DNA of 64,000 bases, taken from NCBI GenBank assembly GCA_965116555.1, contig OZ220698.1, forward strand, positions 2,108,001 to 2,172,000. The letters run 5' to 3'. Below the pieces are notes generated by a model, which saw only the letters and a program-made list of their open reading frames with translations, was not told the DNA's origin and made no database searches. This document shows, piece after piece, positions 51,851-60,295 of the stretch. A program made the translations under genes and the position numbers. Source of the stretch: DAOUJH01 sp965116555. Lineage in GTDB: Bacteria; Chloroflexota; Dehalococcoidia; Lucifugimonadales; QGNO01. The first letter of the stretch is position 1. Every line of letters starts with the position of its first letter.

Positions 51851-52497
51851 CAAGGCTGCTGTTCCTCTTCTACATCCGGTTCAGGGTCGGGCGGATCAGG
51901 CTCGGATGAGAGAGCCTGCTCGTCGGCACCGTCCGTACTGGGAGATTCCGCAGCCTCCGGCTCTATTTCCTGGCTCGCGGCTTCTGCTTGTTCCGCATCC
52001 TCGGTCAACCCCGCCTCTTCGGCTATCCGTGCCTCCACAGCGCCCTCCTGCCCTTCAGCATCGATGATGAGTTTCAAAGTAGCCGATATGCCGTAGGCGA
52101 AGCGCGCCTGCGCTTCATAGGCTCCCGGCTCATGAATTGGGCTTTCCAGGCTAATCGAGCGGCGGTCGAACTCACGCTCGGTAACACGGGTCAACTCTTC
52201 AGTGACCTGAGTGGAGGTCACCGCGCCGTAAAATCTACCGGTAGGCCCAACCCTGGCGCTGAGGTGGAGTGTCAGCTCGCTAAGCTGCTCCACCAAGGCG
52301 TTCAGATCCTTCTGCTCTTTGATGCGACGCTCATCTCCAGCTTTGCGTATGGCCTCCAGTCTCTGCATATGGTCGTGGGATGCGGGAACGGCCAGTTGCC
52401 GGGGAAGGAGGAAGTTACGGGCGTAACCGTTCTTCACCTCTTTGACGTCTCCAGCTTGACCACTGCCCGGTACATCTGACAGGAAGATTACTTTCAT
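51850..52497 (-). CDS. rplI: 50S ribosomal protein bL9 with acidic extension
   Basis: Residues 1-148 are bL9: MKVIFLSDV at the start, GDVKEVKNGYARNFLLPR, and the C-terminal lobe with FYGAVTSTQVTEEL. The last 65 residues (about 150-215) are acidic and Ala/Glu/Pro-rich (EQAEAASQEIEPEAAES, DPPDPEPDVEEE) and are not part of the usual protein. The ATG at 52497 has GAGGTG eight bases before it. It heads the rplI-dnaB-dnaD-loader operon; rpsF and rpsR are not next to it. Confidence 0.96.
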   Translation of the reverse strand: MKVIFLSDVPGSGQAGDVKEVKNGYARNFLLPRQLAVPASHDHMQRLEAIRKAGDERRIKEQKDLNALVEQLSELTLHLSARVGPTGRFYGAVTSTQVTEELTRVTEREFDRRSISLESPIHEPGAYEAQARFAYGISATLKLIIDAEGQEGAVEARIAEEAGLTEDAEQAEAASQEIEPEAAESPSTDGADEQALSSEPDPPDPEPDVEEEQQP

Positions 52498-52668
52498 ATC
52501 CAAAACACCTCAGAAAATTAGATTTTCTCTAACTCGGAGCAAAACCCCAAGAAGATGAAAAGAGAATTTTACCTTATCCGTCTAAACAAGACCTCTTTGG
52601 AACGTTTGAGCTATTATAGCTGGGATTCTCCGGTTTGAGAAGGAAGTGCAAACCGGAAGGTCGTGGCA

Positions 52669-54891
52669 TCAGCTCTGCAGCGCTCTTTCAAGACCGTTAT
52701 GCCAGGCATCCGAAATCTCCGCCAGCGGAAGGTCCAGGGTATCGGGAAATGAGAAACGATCCCCGCCCACTGTGCCCAGCAATAGATACGGCACACCCAT
52801 CTCTTGGCAGGCTGTTTCCACCGCCGATAGATTGGCCGGGTCCAATGACAGCAGAATCCTTGAGGCCGCTTCACCAAACAGAGCCGCGTCCCAGCGGTCC
52901 CCCGGACCAACGCTGCCGGCAAAGCCCAGGTTGCCCTGGATAGAGCTTTCGGCTATTGCTACGCTAAGGCCGCCCTCCGAGCAGTCATGGGCGGAGCTGA
53001 CGAGACCCTGATTGACAAGCTGCCGGCAGCATTGCTGCACCTTCACTTCCAGATCGAGGTGTATGCTTGGCCGGCCTGCCACCACGCCGTGAATCAGTTC
53101 CAGGTATTCGCTGCCAGCCAGGCTCGCGGTGGTGCCTGAAAGCTCCGAGGCTCCGATAAGGAGTACGAGGTCGTCCTCGTTCCTGAAAGCCGACCCCACA
53201 GCGCGGCTTACGTCTTCCAGAAGTCCCATTGCGCCGACAACCGGTGTGGGATAGACCGCCGTTCCCCTGGTCTCGTTGTAAAGGCTGGCGTTGCCGCTCA
53301 CTACAGGCACGTCCAGAGCGGTGCACGCTTCCACCATGCCGCGCACGGACTCCCTCATCTGGTAGGCCACGTAGGACTCGTCCGGGTTGCCAAAGTTCAG
53401 GCAATCGGTGACGGCTACGGGCGTTGCTCCCGTGCAGGACACGTTGCGGCAGGCTTCGGCGACGGCAAGCGCGCCGCCAACAAAGGGGTCCAGGTAGCAG
53501 ATGCGGCCGTTGCAATCGGTGGAGAGAGCAATGCCTCGTTGAGTAGCCTTGATTCGGAGTACCGCGGCGTCGGCCGCTCCCGGGGCAAGGACAGTGTTGG
53601 TCTGCACCTGGTGGTCGTACTGGCGATAAACCATTGCCCTGCTGGCGATGTTGGGTGAAGCGAGAAGCTTCAGCAGCACCTGGGAAGGTGATTCATCCGG
53701 CACAGGTGTGGAGTCCAGGTTGTACTCCTGCAGATCCTTGAGAAGCTGGGGCTTTTCTCCGGCAACGTTGTAAAGCGGGGGGTGCGTGAGCATTCCCCCG
53801 GGGACAATCCCGACCTGTTCGTCTCCCTGGAAGATGCGCGCCATGCCGTCCCTGGTCACCTCGCCGATGACGGTGCATGGTATGTCCCACTTGTCCATGA
53901 TGACTCTCACCGCTTCCAGGTTTTCGGGACGGAGTATAAGCAACATCCGTTCCTGGGACTCGGAAAGCATGACCTCGTAAGGAGACATGCCAGACTCTCG
54001 TCTGGGCACACGCGAGACATCCAGCTTGAACCCGGTGCCGCCCTTGGTCGTGGCTTCCACCGTTGAGCTGGTAAGTCCGGCGGCGCCCAGGTCTTGCATT
54101 CCTTCTATCAGATCAGCACGCGCCACTTCCAGGCAGGCTTCTATGAGCACCTTTTCCATGAAGGGGTTGCCCACTTGTACCGTTGGCCTAAGCTCCGTCT
54201 CCTCCTCAAAGGTGCGTGATGCCAGGCCTGATGCCCCGTGAATGCCATCGCGTCCCGTTTCCGCGCCCACGAGGACAAGCAGGTTGCCCGGTGTCCTGGC
54301 CACGGCTCGCACCAGGCTGTCGGAGGGGACGATTCCAACGCAGAGCGCGTTCACAAGCGGATTGCCGGAGTACGAGCTGTCAAAGGCGATTTCCCCGCCG
54401 ACATCGGGCACGCCTATGCAGTTGCCGTACCCGGAGATACCGCCGACCACTCCTTGAAAGAGATGGCGGTTGCGCGACTCGGTCAATGGCCCGAATCGCA
54501 GCGAGTTCAGCAGGGCAATGGGCCGTGCGCCCATTGCCAGTATGTCGCGCACAATGCCCCCTACCCCGGTGGCCGCGCCCTGGTACGGCTCCACCGCGGA
54601 AGGGTGGTTGTGCGACTCCACCTTGATCACGGCGGCCAGCCCGTCGCCTATGTCTATGACGCCTGCGTTCTCCTGACCGGGAGCGGTGAGAAGATGCGGA
54701 CTTTCGGAGGGGAATGTGCGTATGAGCTGCTTTGAGTGCTTGTAGCCGCAGTGCTCGCTCCATAGCGCGCCGAACATGCCAAGCTCAACAGGGTTTGGCT
54801 CCCTGTCGAGTCTGCGCAGTATATCGCTGTACTCCTCTTCCGTTAGGGCTATCTGGTCTAAGGTTTCTTTAGATATGGCCACGTTACACAC
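52669..54891 (-). CDS. purL: Phosphoribosylformylglycinamidine synthase, PurL subunit
   Basis: The 740-residue protein is the small-type PurL of the PurSQL system, which converts FGAR to FGAM in purine synthesis. ALWSEHCGYKHS, VESHNHPSAVEPYQGAATGVGG, MGARPIALLNSLRFG and QDLGAAGLTSSTVE are landmarks of the first half; VTDCLNFGNP and SAHDCSEGGLSVA of the second. The start is GTG, at 54891 or 54882 (the latter has AGGTG six bases upstream). purQ lies two genes upstream on this strand, with two half transporter genes between. purS is not seen. Confidence 0.96.
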   Translation of the reverse strand: MCNVAISKETLDQIALTEEEYSDILRRLDREPNPVELGMFGALWSEHCGYKHSKQLIRTFPSESPHLLTAPGQENAGVIDIGDGLAAVIKVESHNHPSAVEPYQGAATGVGGIVRDILAMGARPIALLNSLRFGPLTESRNRHLFQGVVGGISGYGNCIGVPDVGGEIAFDSSYSGNPLVNALCVGIVPSDSLVRAVARTPGNLLVLVGAETGRDGIHGASGLASRTFEEETELRPTVQVGNPFMEKVLIEACLEVARADLIEGMQDLGAAGLTSSTVEATTKGGTGFKLDVSRVPRRESGMSPYEVMLSESQERMLLILRPENLEAVRVIMDKWDIPCTVIGEVTRDGMARIFQGDEQVGIVPGGMLTHPPLYNVAGEKPQLLKDLQEYNLDSTPVPDESPSQVLLKLLASPNIASRAMVYRQYDHQVQTNTVLAPGAADAAVLRIKATQRGIALSTDCNGRICYLDPFVGGALAVAEACRNVSCTGATPVAVTDCLNFGNPDESYVAYQMRESVRGMVEACTALDVPVVSGNASLYNETRGTAVYPTPVVGAMGLLEDVSRAVGSAFRNEDDLVLLIGASELSGTTASLAGSEYLELIHGVVAGRPSIHLDLEVKVQQCCRQLVNQGLVSSAHDCSEGGLSVAIAESSIQGNLGFAGSVGPGDRWDAALFGEAASRILLSLDPANLSAVETACQEMGVPYLLLGTVGGDRFSFPDTLDLPLAEISDAWHNGLERALQS

Positions 54892-54901
54892 CTAGCTCAA
54901 A

Positions 54902-55369
54902 CTATCCGCCGCTTCCCAATGTTACCAATATTACCCCTCCCACGACTAGGAAAGCTCCTATCCATATTCTCAGCGTTATCCGCTCCAGCTGTTGCAGAAA
55001 AACGTGCGCCAAGCTCAAAGATATCAAGGGAGAAACGGACGATACAGGGGCAACGACTACTACGGGCGCCAGGCTGAGCGCAGAGTAATTGAACGCGACC
55101 CCGGACGACGCCGCAATGCCAGACAAGACCAGGAAGAGAAACGCCTTTCTGGGCGCGCGTCGGTCTTTGACGATGTTCTTGTTGGCAAGTGCGGTGAGGA
55201 CAAGAAAGCCCACGAACAAGGCCACAGTGGCCACTACCAGCGGCGGCGCATGTTCAGTCACAATCTGCCTGGCAAGGAACTGGCTTGAGCCATAGGCGGT
55301 AGCGGCCATAAGGGCAAGAGTCATGCCCAGGACAATGGGTTTGTTGTTGAGCCTACCGGGAGTATGCAT
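54902..55369 (-). CDS. EamA-family half transporter, second half
   Basis: The 155-residue protein has one EamA unit of about five helices (LGMTLALMAATAYGSSQFLARQ at the start, LRIWIGAFLVVGGVILVTLG at the end). It follows the other half by one base in a different frame. Normal drug/metabolite transporters of this family have two units in a single chain of about 300 residues; here the sum is 299. The ATG at 55369 has GGGAG upstream, so it may be translated on its own. Confidence 0.8.
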   Translation of the reverse strand: MHTPGRLNNKPIVLGMTLALMAATAYGSSQFLARQIVTEHAPPLVVATVALFVGFLVLTALANKNIVKDRRAPRKAFLFLVLSGIAASSGVAFNYSALSLAPVVVVAPVSSVSPLISLSLAHVFLQQLERITLRIWIGAFLVVGGVILVTLGSGG

Positions 55370-55370
55370 C

Positions 55371-55805
55371 CTAACGCTGCTCCCTCGCAGTCACTATGAG
55401 AACAACGCCTCCAACTATAGTGAGGGTTCCCAGTGCGATAAGAGGATCCAGAGTCTCGCCGCCAATGAGCACGCCCAGCGTCACTGCCACCAGAGGCGCC
55501 GCGGCAAGCAACGGCGCGGCACGCGACACACCAGCAAGCCGGATGCTGTTGAAGTTGAGGAACCTGCCCAGCAAGTAATTGAGAAGGCCAAGCAGGGCTA
55601 TCCATCCTATTGCCGTGGAAGACAGGGCAAATTCGTCCGGGCCGTGGACCGCGAAGGCAATAGCGCCGATGAGAAGCGTCCCGACGGCCAGGGAAAGCGC
55701 CGTGCCGGTTGTGGAGCTGATGTTCTGCAAGCCCAAGCGTACGAAGATTGCAGACGCTCCCCATCCGGTCGCGGCCAGCAGCGCGAAGACGATTGCTAAG
55801 GCCAA
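55371..55805 (-). CDS. EamA-family half transporter, first half
   Basis: The 144-residue protein has one EamA unit (LAIVFALLAATGWGASAIFVRLGL, SIRLAGVSRAAPLLAAAPLVAV, LIALGTLTIVGGVVLIV). It begins one base after the purQ stop and ends with TAG one base before the ATG of the second half. Either the two halves are separate subunits, or a frameshift has split a 10-helix transporter. The substrate is unknown; its place between purQ and purL hints at purine-related transport but does not show it. Confidence 0.8.
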   Translation of the reverse strand: MALAIVFALLAATGWGASAIFVRLGLQNISSTTGTALSLAVGTLLIGAIAFAVHGPDEFALSSTAIGWIALLGLLNYLLGRFLNFNSIRLAGVSRAAPLLAAAPLVAVTLGVLIGGETLDPLIALGTLTIVGGVVLIVTAREQR

Positions 55806-55806
55806 T

Positions 55807-56496
55807 CTAGCCCGCCGAAGCCGCTATCGATTCGAAGATTGGCCGTCCGTCCGTTCCACCAAGCAGAAGCTCACAACAGCGCTCAGGATGAGGCATCATG
55901 CCGAGCACGTTGCCGTTCTTGTTCACGACGCCGGCTATGTTTTGCAGCGAACCGTTGGGATTGGAGTCTTCCGTTATCTCGCCGGAGGGGCTGGAATACC
56001 GGAAAACGATCAGGCCGTCATCATTGAGCATCCGGAGCGTGTCAGGGTCTGCGTAGTAGTTGCCCTCACCGTGTGAAATGGGCACCTGGATCACCTGGTC
56101 TTTTTCATAGGTGGAGGAGAACCTGGTGGAGGGGTTTTCCACTCGCAGGTGCGTCCACTCGCAGTGGAAGCGCAGGTCACGGTTGCGCATGAGGACGCCG
56201 GGCAGCAGGCCTGCTTCGCAGAGCACTTGAAAGCCGTTGCATATTCCTATGACCAGACCGCCGCGTTCGGCGTGGCGCTTTACTGAACTCATCACCGGCG
56301 AGAAACGGGCAATGGCTCCCGTGCGCAGATAGTCGCCGTAGGAGAAGCCGCCGGGCAGGACTACGCAGTCCACGCCGGATAGGTCGGTGTCTTTGTGCCA
56401 GATATATTGGGCGTCCTGGTGCAACACGCCGGTGATGGCATGGTAGCAATCGGTATCGCTCCAGGTGCCCGGGAAGACTACTATTCCAAAACGCAA
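55807..56496 (-). CDS. purQ: Phosphoribosylformylglycinamidine synthase, PurQ glutaminase subunit
   Basis: The 229-residue protein is a class I glutamine amidotransferase. PGGFSYGDYLR, the nucleophile elbow GICNGFQ and the His-Glu pair in MMPHPER are the active-site motifs. It supplies ammonia to PurL. It starts at ATG 56496, 10 bases after the upstream amidase gene stop, with GGAGATTT as ribosome site. Confidence 0.97.
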   Translation of the reverse strand: MRFGIVVFPGTWSDTDCYHAITGVLHQDAQYIWHKDTDLSGVDCVVLPGGFSYGDYLRTGAIARFSPVMSSVKRHAERGGLVIGICNGFQVLCEAGLLPGVLMRNRDLRFHCEWTHLRVENPSTRFSSTYEKDQVIQVPISHGEGNYYADPDTLRMLNDDGLIVFRYSSPSGEITEDSNPNGSLQNIAGVVNKNGNVLGMMPHPERCCELLLGGTDGRPIFESIAASAG

Positions 56497-56506
56497 GGGA
56501 AATCTC

Positions 56507-57919
56507 CTATAGCTGCGGTCGCCTGTCGTGCCAGGGAGTGGCCTGTTCGTAGGCGTAAGCCGCCTGGAGCACGGTTCCTTCCTGGAACGGCTTGCCTACT
56601 ATCTGCAAACCCACCGGCAGCCCTTTGTCGTCGAAGCCGCAGGGCAGGCTAATGGCTGGGAAGCCCGTGATATTGAAGGGACGGTTGTGCCAGAGCATCA
56701 GGTTCTGTGTCGTTTCCTCCACTCCGTCTATGGTCACGCGGCTTTCCTCAATCTTGGGCGCGGTAAGCTGCTCGGTGGGGGTTATCAGTATGTCCAGGTC
56801 ATTCATCGCATCGAGATACCCCTGCGTGAACCTGGCCCTAGCCTGGTGCGACTTGATGTAGTCCACCGCCGGCACGAACATCCCCGACTTTATCCGGGTC
56901 AGCACCTGCGGCACGTAATCGCCGGGTCGTTCCTCTATCCACTTGCGGTGAAACGCCGCCACTTCCGGGCCCAGGATACCGAGCGAGATGGCTACGGCGT
57001 CGTCCATGCTGGGCACGTCTACCTCGCGCACCTCCACGCCCATCTCCTCCAGGGTTTCGATGGCCTTCTCCACGGCGTCACTTACCCCCGGCTGCAAGCG
57101 GACGAAGAACTCCTTTCGGGGCAGGCCGGCCTTCAGCCCTTTCAGCGGTCTCTTCATCTCCGCAACATAGTCGGGCACCGGCGCCTCCCTGGAGCCGAGG
57201 TCTTTGGGGTCGTACCCCGCCATAGCCTGCAGGAGAATGGCGCAGTCCTCCACGCTCCGGGCCATGGGTCCGGCATGGTCCAGAGACCACGACAGCGGCA
57301 CCACGCCGTGCTTGCTCACACGTCCGTAGGTAGGCTTTATTCCCACAACTCCGCATATCGAGGCTGGGATGCGTATTGAGCCGCCCGTATCGGAGCCGGT
57401 GGCGGCAGGCAGCATGCCGGCCATCAGCGCCACACCGGAGCCGCTGCTGGAGCCTCCGGGTATGCGCTCCGTATCCCAGGGATTGGGCGGCGTGCCGTAG
57501 TCCGGGTTGATCCCTATTGCGCCGTATGCAAAGGGGTGCATGTTCAGCTTGCCCAGGATGATGCCGCCCGCTTCCTTCAGCTTTGTCACCGTAGTGGCGT
57601 CCTCGTCAGGTACGAAGTCGCCCAGGATAGGCGACCCCGCCGTGGTGACCACGCCCTTGGTGTAGTAGAGGTCCTTAAGCCCGATGGGTATGCCGTGCAG
57701 GGGACCGCTGTAGTCGCCGGAGGACAACGCCCTCTCCGACTCCTCCGCCTCTTTGACCGCGGATTCTTCCATCAGCGTGATGAAGGAGTGAAACGTGCCG
57801 TCCAGGGCGTGGATGCGTTCCAGGCATGCCTGCACAAGCTCAACGGGCGACACTTTCTTGTCGCGCAACAGTGGGGCCAGCTCGGAAACAGTCAGGTAGT
57901 GCAGTTCTTGATTGGACAT
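56507..57919 (-). CDS. Amidase signature family hydrolase (GatA-like)
   Basis: The 470-residue enzyme has the full amidase triad: Lys82 (IPIGLKD), cis-Ser157 (GGSSSGS) and Ser181 (TGGSIR). It resembles GatA more than the amidase at 30598, but no gatB or gatC is next to it, and the C-terminal region differs from tRNA amidotransferases in having an insertion with TIDGVEETTQNLMLWHNRPFNI. It leads the purQ-EamA-purL transcript. Its substrate is unknown. Confidence 0.87.
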   Translation of the reverse strand: MSNQELHYLTVSELAPLLRDKKVSPVELVQACLERIHALDGTFHSFITLMEESAVKEAEESERALSSGDYSGPLHGIPIGLKDLYYTKGVVTTAGSPILGDFVPDEDATTVTKLKEAGGIILGKLNMHPFAYGAIGINPDYGTPPNPWDTERIPGGSSSGSGVALMAGMLPAATGSDTGGSIRIPASICGVVGIKPTYGRVSKHGVVPLSWSLDHAGPMARSVEDCAILLQAMAGYDPKDLGSREAPVPDYVAEMKRPLKGLKAGLPRKEFFVRLQPGVSDAVEKAIETLEEMGVEVREVDVPSMDDAVAISLGILGPEVAAFHRKWIEERPGDYVPQVLTRIKSGMFVPAVDYIKSHQARARFTQGYLDAMNDLDILITPTEQLTAPKIEESRVTIDGVEETTQNLMLWHNRPFNITGFPAISLPCGFDDKGLPVGLQIVGKPFQEGTVLQAAYAYEQATPWHDRRPQL

Positions 57920-57993
57920 AGTGGGCTGATTCTATTGACAGTAAATGGGAAGGTCAACTGGGGTGGAGGCGGGCTTAAAATCAAGGCTGGAGC

Positions 57994-59007
57994 CTAGACA
58001 TTCGCGTATTCCTCGTATTCCCTAATGATAGCGTCATTAATATAGGAAAGATGCTGCGTTTGCGCCAACGAGTCAATTACTTCATAAGACAGAAACGAGC
58101 ATTGATCGCGGAGAGATCGAGGCTTCAATTGCGAGAATACGGGACGATTTATCTCACGGAAGACCTGCTCCCGCTTGTCCGACGGCGCCACTATATGCAG
58201 CCTGATGTCCATGTTGGGTTGTAGGGCCAACAGATCTGCCATTCGCAGCAAGCCGGAATAGATAGCGGTTGTGTGCTCGATTTCAAACGCCCTCGCCATT
58301 GCCTGGTCTTTGAGCCATAGCACATCAATCTGTTCTATAGTCCTCAGAGTCGTATAGTTATAGTTCAGAGGGAGATCTTCCAAGAACCGCTTGTGCATCT
58401 CTTCTGGCACTAGCTCCATCACCCGTCCCTTATCATTCCTTGGTACCCAGATGTGAAATCCCATTTCTGCCCCGATCTGCGCCACCCTCGCTTGGTATAC
58501 AGTTGACTCACGGCTCTCTTTTCCCTCCTTTCTTCGATCGATGAGCGGGTAAGTTGTAGGGTTAGCTTGCTGCTCCTTTAGCAACTCCAAAAGGAGGTCT
58601 CCGTCACCATGCTTGAAAGTATTGAGGGAGGCGCGAAAAAACCCCGTCCAGTATCGGCTCCCCTTGTCATACTGATTTGTTATGGACAAGGCTTGCCAAA
58701 TCCGCTGCTCTCGTATGGGTATCGCCAACTCCGGGGCCAAGACAACTATGGGTTTGACCTTGAACCGTACAGTGAAAGGGTCGGAGTCGCTGAATCTCGG
58801 AGTGTCATCAAAAAAAGGACCAGATTCGACTTCTAGCGCTCCGCACCATCGCGACAAGCGTGTCAGGTAGCAGAGGAATATATCACCCCGGCTGACCCGT
58901 TCTTCAGCCAAGCGCCGCTGCCGCTCCCGGAAGCCGGTGATTGTTGAACCCATCTCTCTAAATGCCTCCCATGTCTCAGGAGTGAAGAGATCTAGGTGAT
59001 ATTTCAT
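57994..59007 (-). CDS. EVE/PUA-like protein with PD-(D/E)xK-like C-terminal domain
   Basis: The 337-residue protein has two regions. Residues 20-130 resemble EVE/PUA-like domains (SRGDIFLCYLTRLSRWCGALEVESGPFFDD, then PIVVLAPELAIPI). Residues 175-285 contain IDVLWLKD and AFEIEHTTAIYSGLLRMADLL, a D...ExE arrangement (Asp228, Glu242, Glu244) like that of PD-(D/E)xK nucleases. EVE domains often read modified bases in restriction systems. No methylase or other defence gene adjoins. I did not find a named family, so both domain calls are pattern-based. Confidence 0.55.
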   Translation of the reverse strand: MKYHLDLFTPETWEAFREMGSTITGFRERQRRLAEERVSRGDIFLCYLTRLSRWCGALEVESGPFFDDTPRFSDSDPFTVRFKVKPIVVLAPELAIPIREQRIWQALSITNQYDKGSRYWTGFFRASLNTFKHGDGDLLLELLKEQQANPTTYPLIDRRKEGKESRESTVYQARVAQIGAEMGFHIWVPRNDKGRVMELVPEEMHKRFLEDLPLNYNYTTLRTIEQIDVLWLKDQAMARAFEIEHTTAIYSGLLRMADLLALQPNMDIRLHIVAPSDKREQVFREINRPVFSQLKPRSLRDQCSFLSYEVIDSLAQTQHLSYINDAIIREYEEYANV

Positions 59008-59149
59008 GCAACCTCCTTGGCATTCCTTATGGCGAAATCCGCAGTGTGCCTATCTTAGCATAATCGTCTGCTTCACTCTCCAACAGGCCATTGGGTTGCT
59101 ATTCGTGTGGGGCCGCGGCGGCAGCGACACAAAATTGAAACCAGTTCCC

Positions 59150-59177
59150 TTGCAAGAAAGGCTTAAATCACTATAAT
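59150..59177 (+). promoter_or_regulatory. Sigma-70 promoter of the aapJQMP operon
   Basis: TTGCAA (59150-59155) and a perfect TATAAT (59172-59177) are 16 bases apart. The ATG of aapJ at 59219 has GGAGGAG upstream, giving a leader of about 35 bases. The remaining 59008-59149 sequence shows no gene. Confidence 0.8.
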
Positions 59178-59218
59178 GTAGACTGGCGACTCGTTTAGCT
59201 TATTTACGTGGAGGAGAG

Positions 59219-60289
59219 ATGAACCGTTATAGTGTATTGCTAATTGCAATGGCAATGGCCTTGTCGTTGCTGGTGCTGGCAGCCTGCGAATCCGATGCAG
59301 AAGAGGAAACCATGGCCAGCCGCTTGGACACGGTGAAAGAGCGGGGCAACGTAGTATGCGCCAGCCGCAACGACGTTCCCGGCTACGGATCCCTGGACGC
59401 TTCCGGCAACAACGTTGGCTTCGACATAGACCTGTGCCGAGCGCTTGCCGCTGCAGTGCTGGGCGACCCCAACGCCATTGAGATTCGCCTGATTACTGCC
59501 GCTGAGCGCGGTCCTACCATCCAGTCCGGCGAGGTTGACATGCTGGTTCGCACGGTCACTTGGACCACTTCCCGCGACGCCCAGTGGGGCAACTACGCCC
59601 AGACAATGTTCTACGACGGCCAGGGCTTTATGGTCAGGAAGGACCTTGGAGTGGACAGCGCCCTTGATCTGAGGGATGCTACGGTTTGCGTGACGCAGGG
59701 AACGACCACGGAACTGAACCTTCAGGACTTTTCCAACCAGAACAACCTGAACATCTCGCCTCTGACCTTTGAGGACACCGACGCGGTTGTTGCCGCCTAT
59801 GAGAGCGGGCAGTGCGACGCCTTCACCAATGACAATTCGCAGCTCGCTGCCCTGGGCACCGCGCTCCAGAACCGCGACGACCACGTTATCCTTCCAGAGA
59901 CCATATCCGAAGAGCCGTTGGGCCCCGTGGTGCCCCATGGCGACGACCAGTGGTTCGACATTGTCAAGACGGTTATGGGCATACTCATCTACGCTGAGGC
60001 CTACGGTGTAACCTCGGCGAACGTACCCAGCGCCGCGACCGGCGACACAAAAGTCGACAGACTCTTCGGGCTTGAAGGCTCATTCGGGCAGGACTCCCTG
60101 GGCATCAGCAATACAGCGGCCCAGACCGTAATCCGCAGCGTCGGCAACTACGGGGAGATCTATTCCCGCAACCTGGGGCCCGATGGCATTAACCTGCCCA
60201 GAGAAGGCGGTCGGAACGCTCTTTGGTCCGACGCCCCCTGCACCGATTGTCCCAAGGGAGGGCAGATTTACGCTGCTCCACTGAGGTAA
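59219..60289 (+). CDS. aapJ: General L-amino acid ABC transporter, binding lipoprotein
   Basis: The 356-residue protein is a family 3 solute-binding protein of the AapJ type. A lipoprotein signal ends in VLAAC (Cys23). The first lobe begins RLDTVKERGNVVCASRNDVPGYG, and VGFDIDLCRALAAAVLGD and NYAQTMFYDGQGFMV are family segments. AapJ homologues in proteobacteria are periplasmic; here the lipid anchor suits a monoderm cell. It heads the aapJQMP operon behind a clear promoter. Specificity should be broad for L-amino acids. Confidence 0.9.
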   Translation: MNRYSVLLIAMAMALSLLVLAACESDAEEETMASRLDTVKERGNVVCASRNDVPGYGSLDASGNNVGFDIDLCRALAAAVLGDPNAIEIRLITAAERGPTIQSGEVDMLVRTVTWTTSRDAQWGNYAQTMFYDGQGFMVRKDLGVDSALDLRDATVCVTQGTTTELNLQDFSNQNNLNISPLTFEDTDAVVAAYESGQCDAFTNDNSQLAALGTALQNRDDHVILPETISEEPLGPVVPHGDDQWFDIVKTVMGILIYAEAYGVTSANVPSAATGDTKVDRLFGLEGSFGQDSLGISNTAAQTVIRSVGNYGEIYSRNLGPDGINLPREGGRNALWSDAPCTDCPKGGQIYAAPLR

Positions 60290-60295
60290 AACTCA

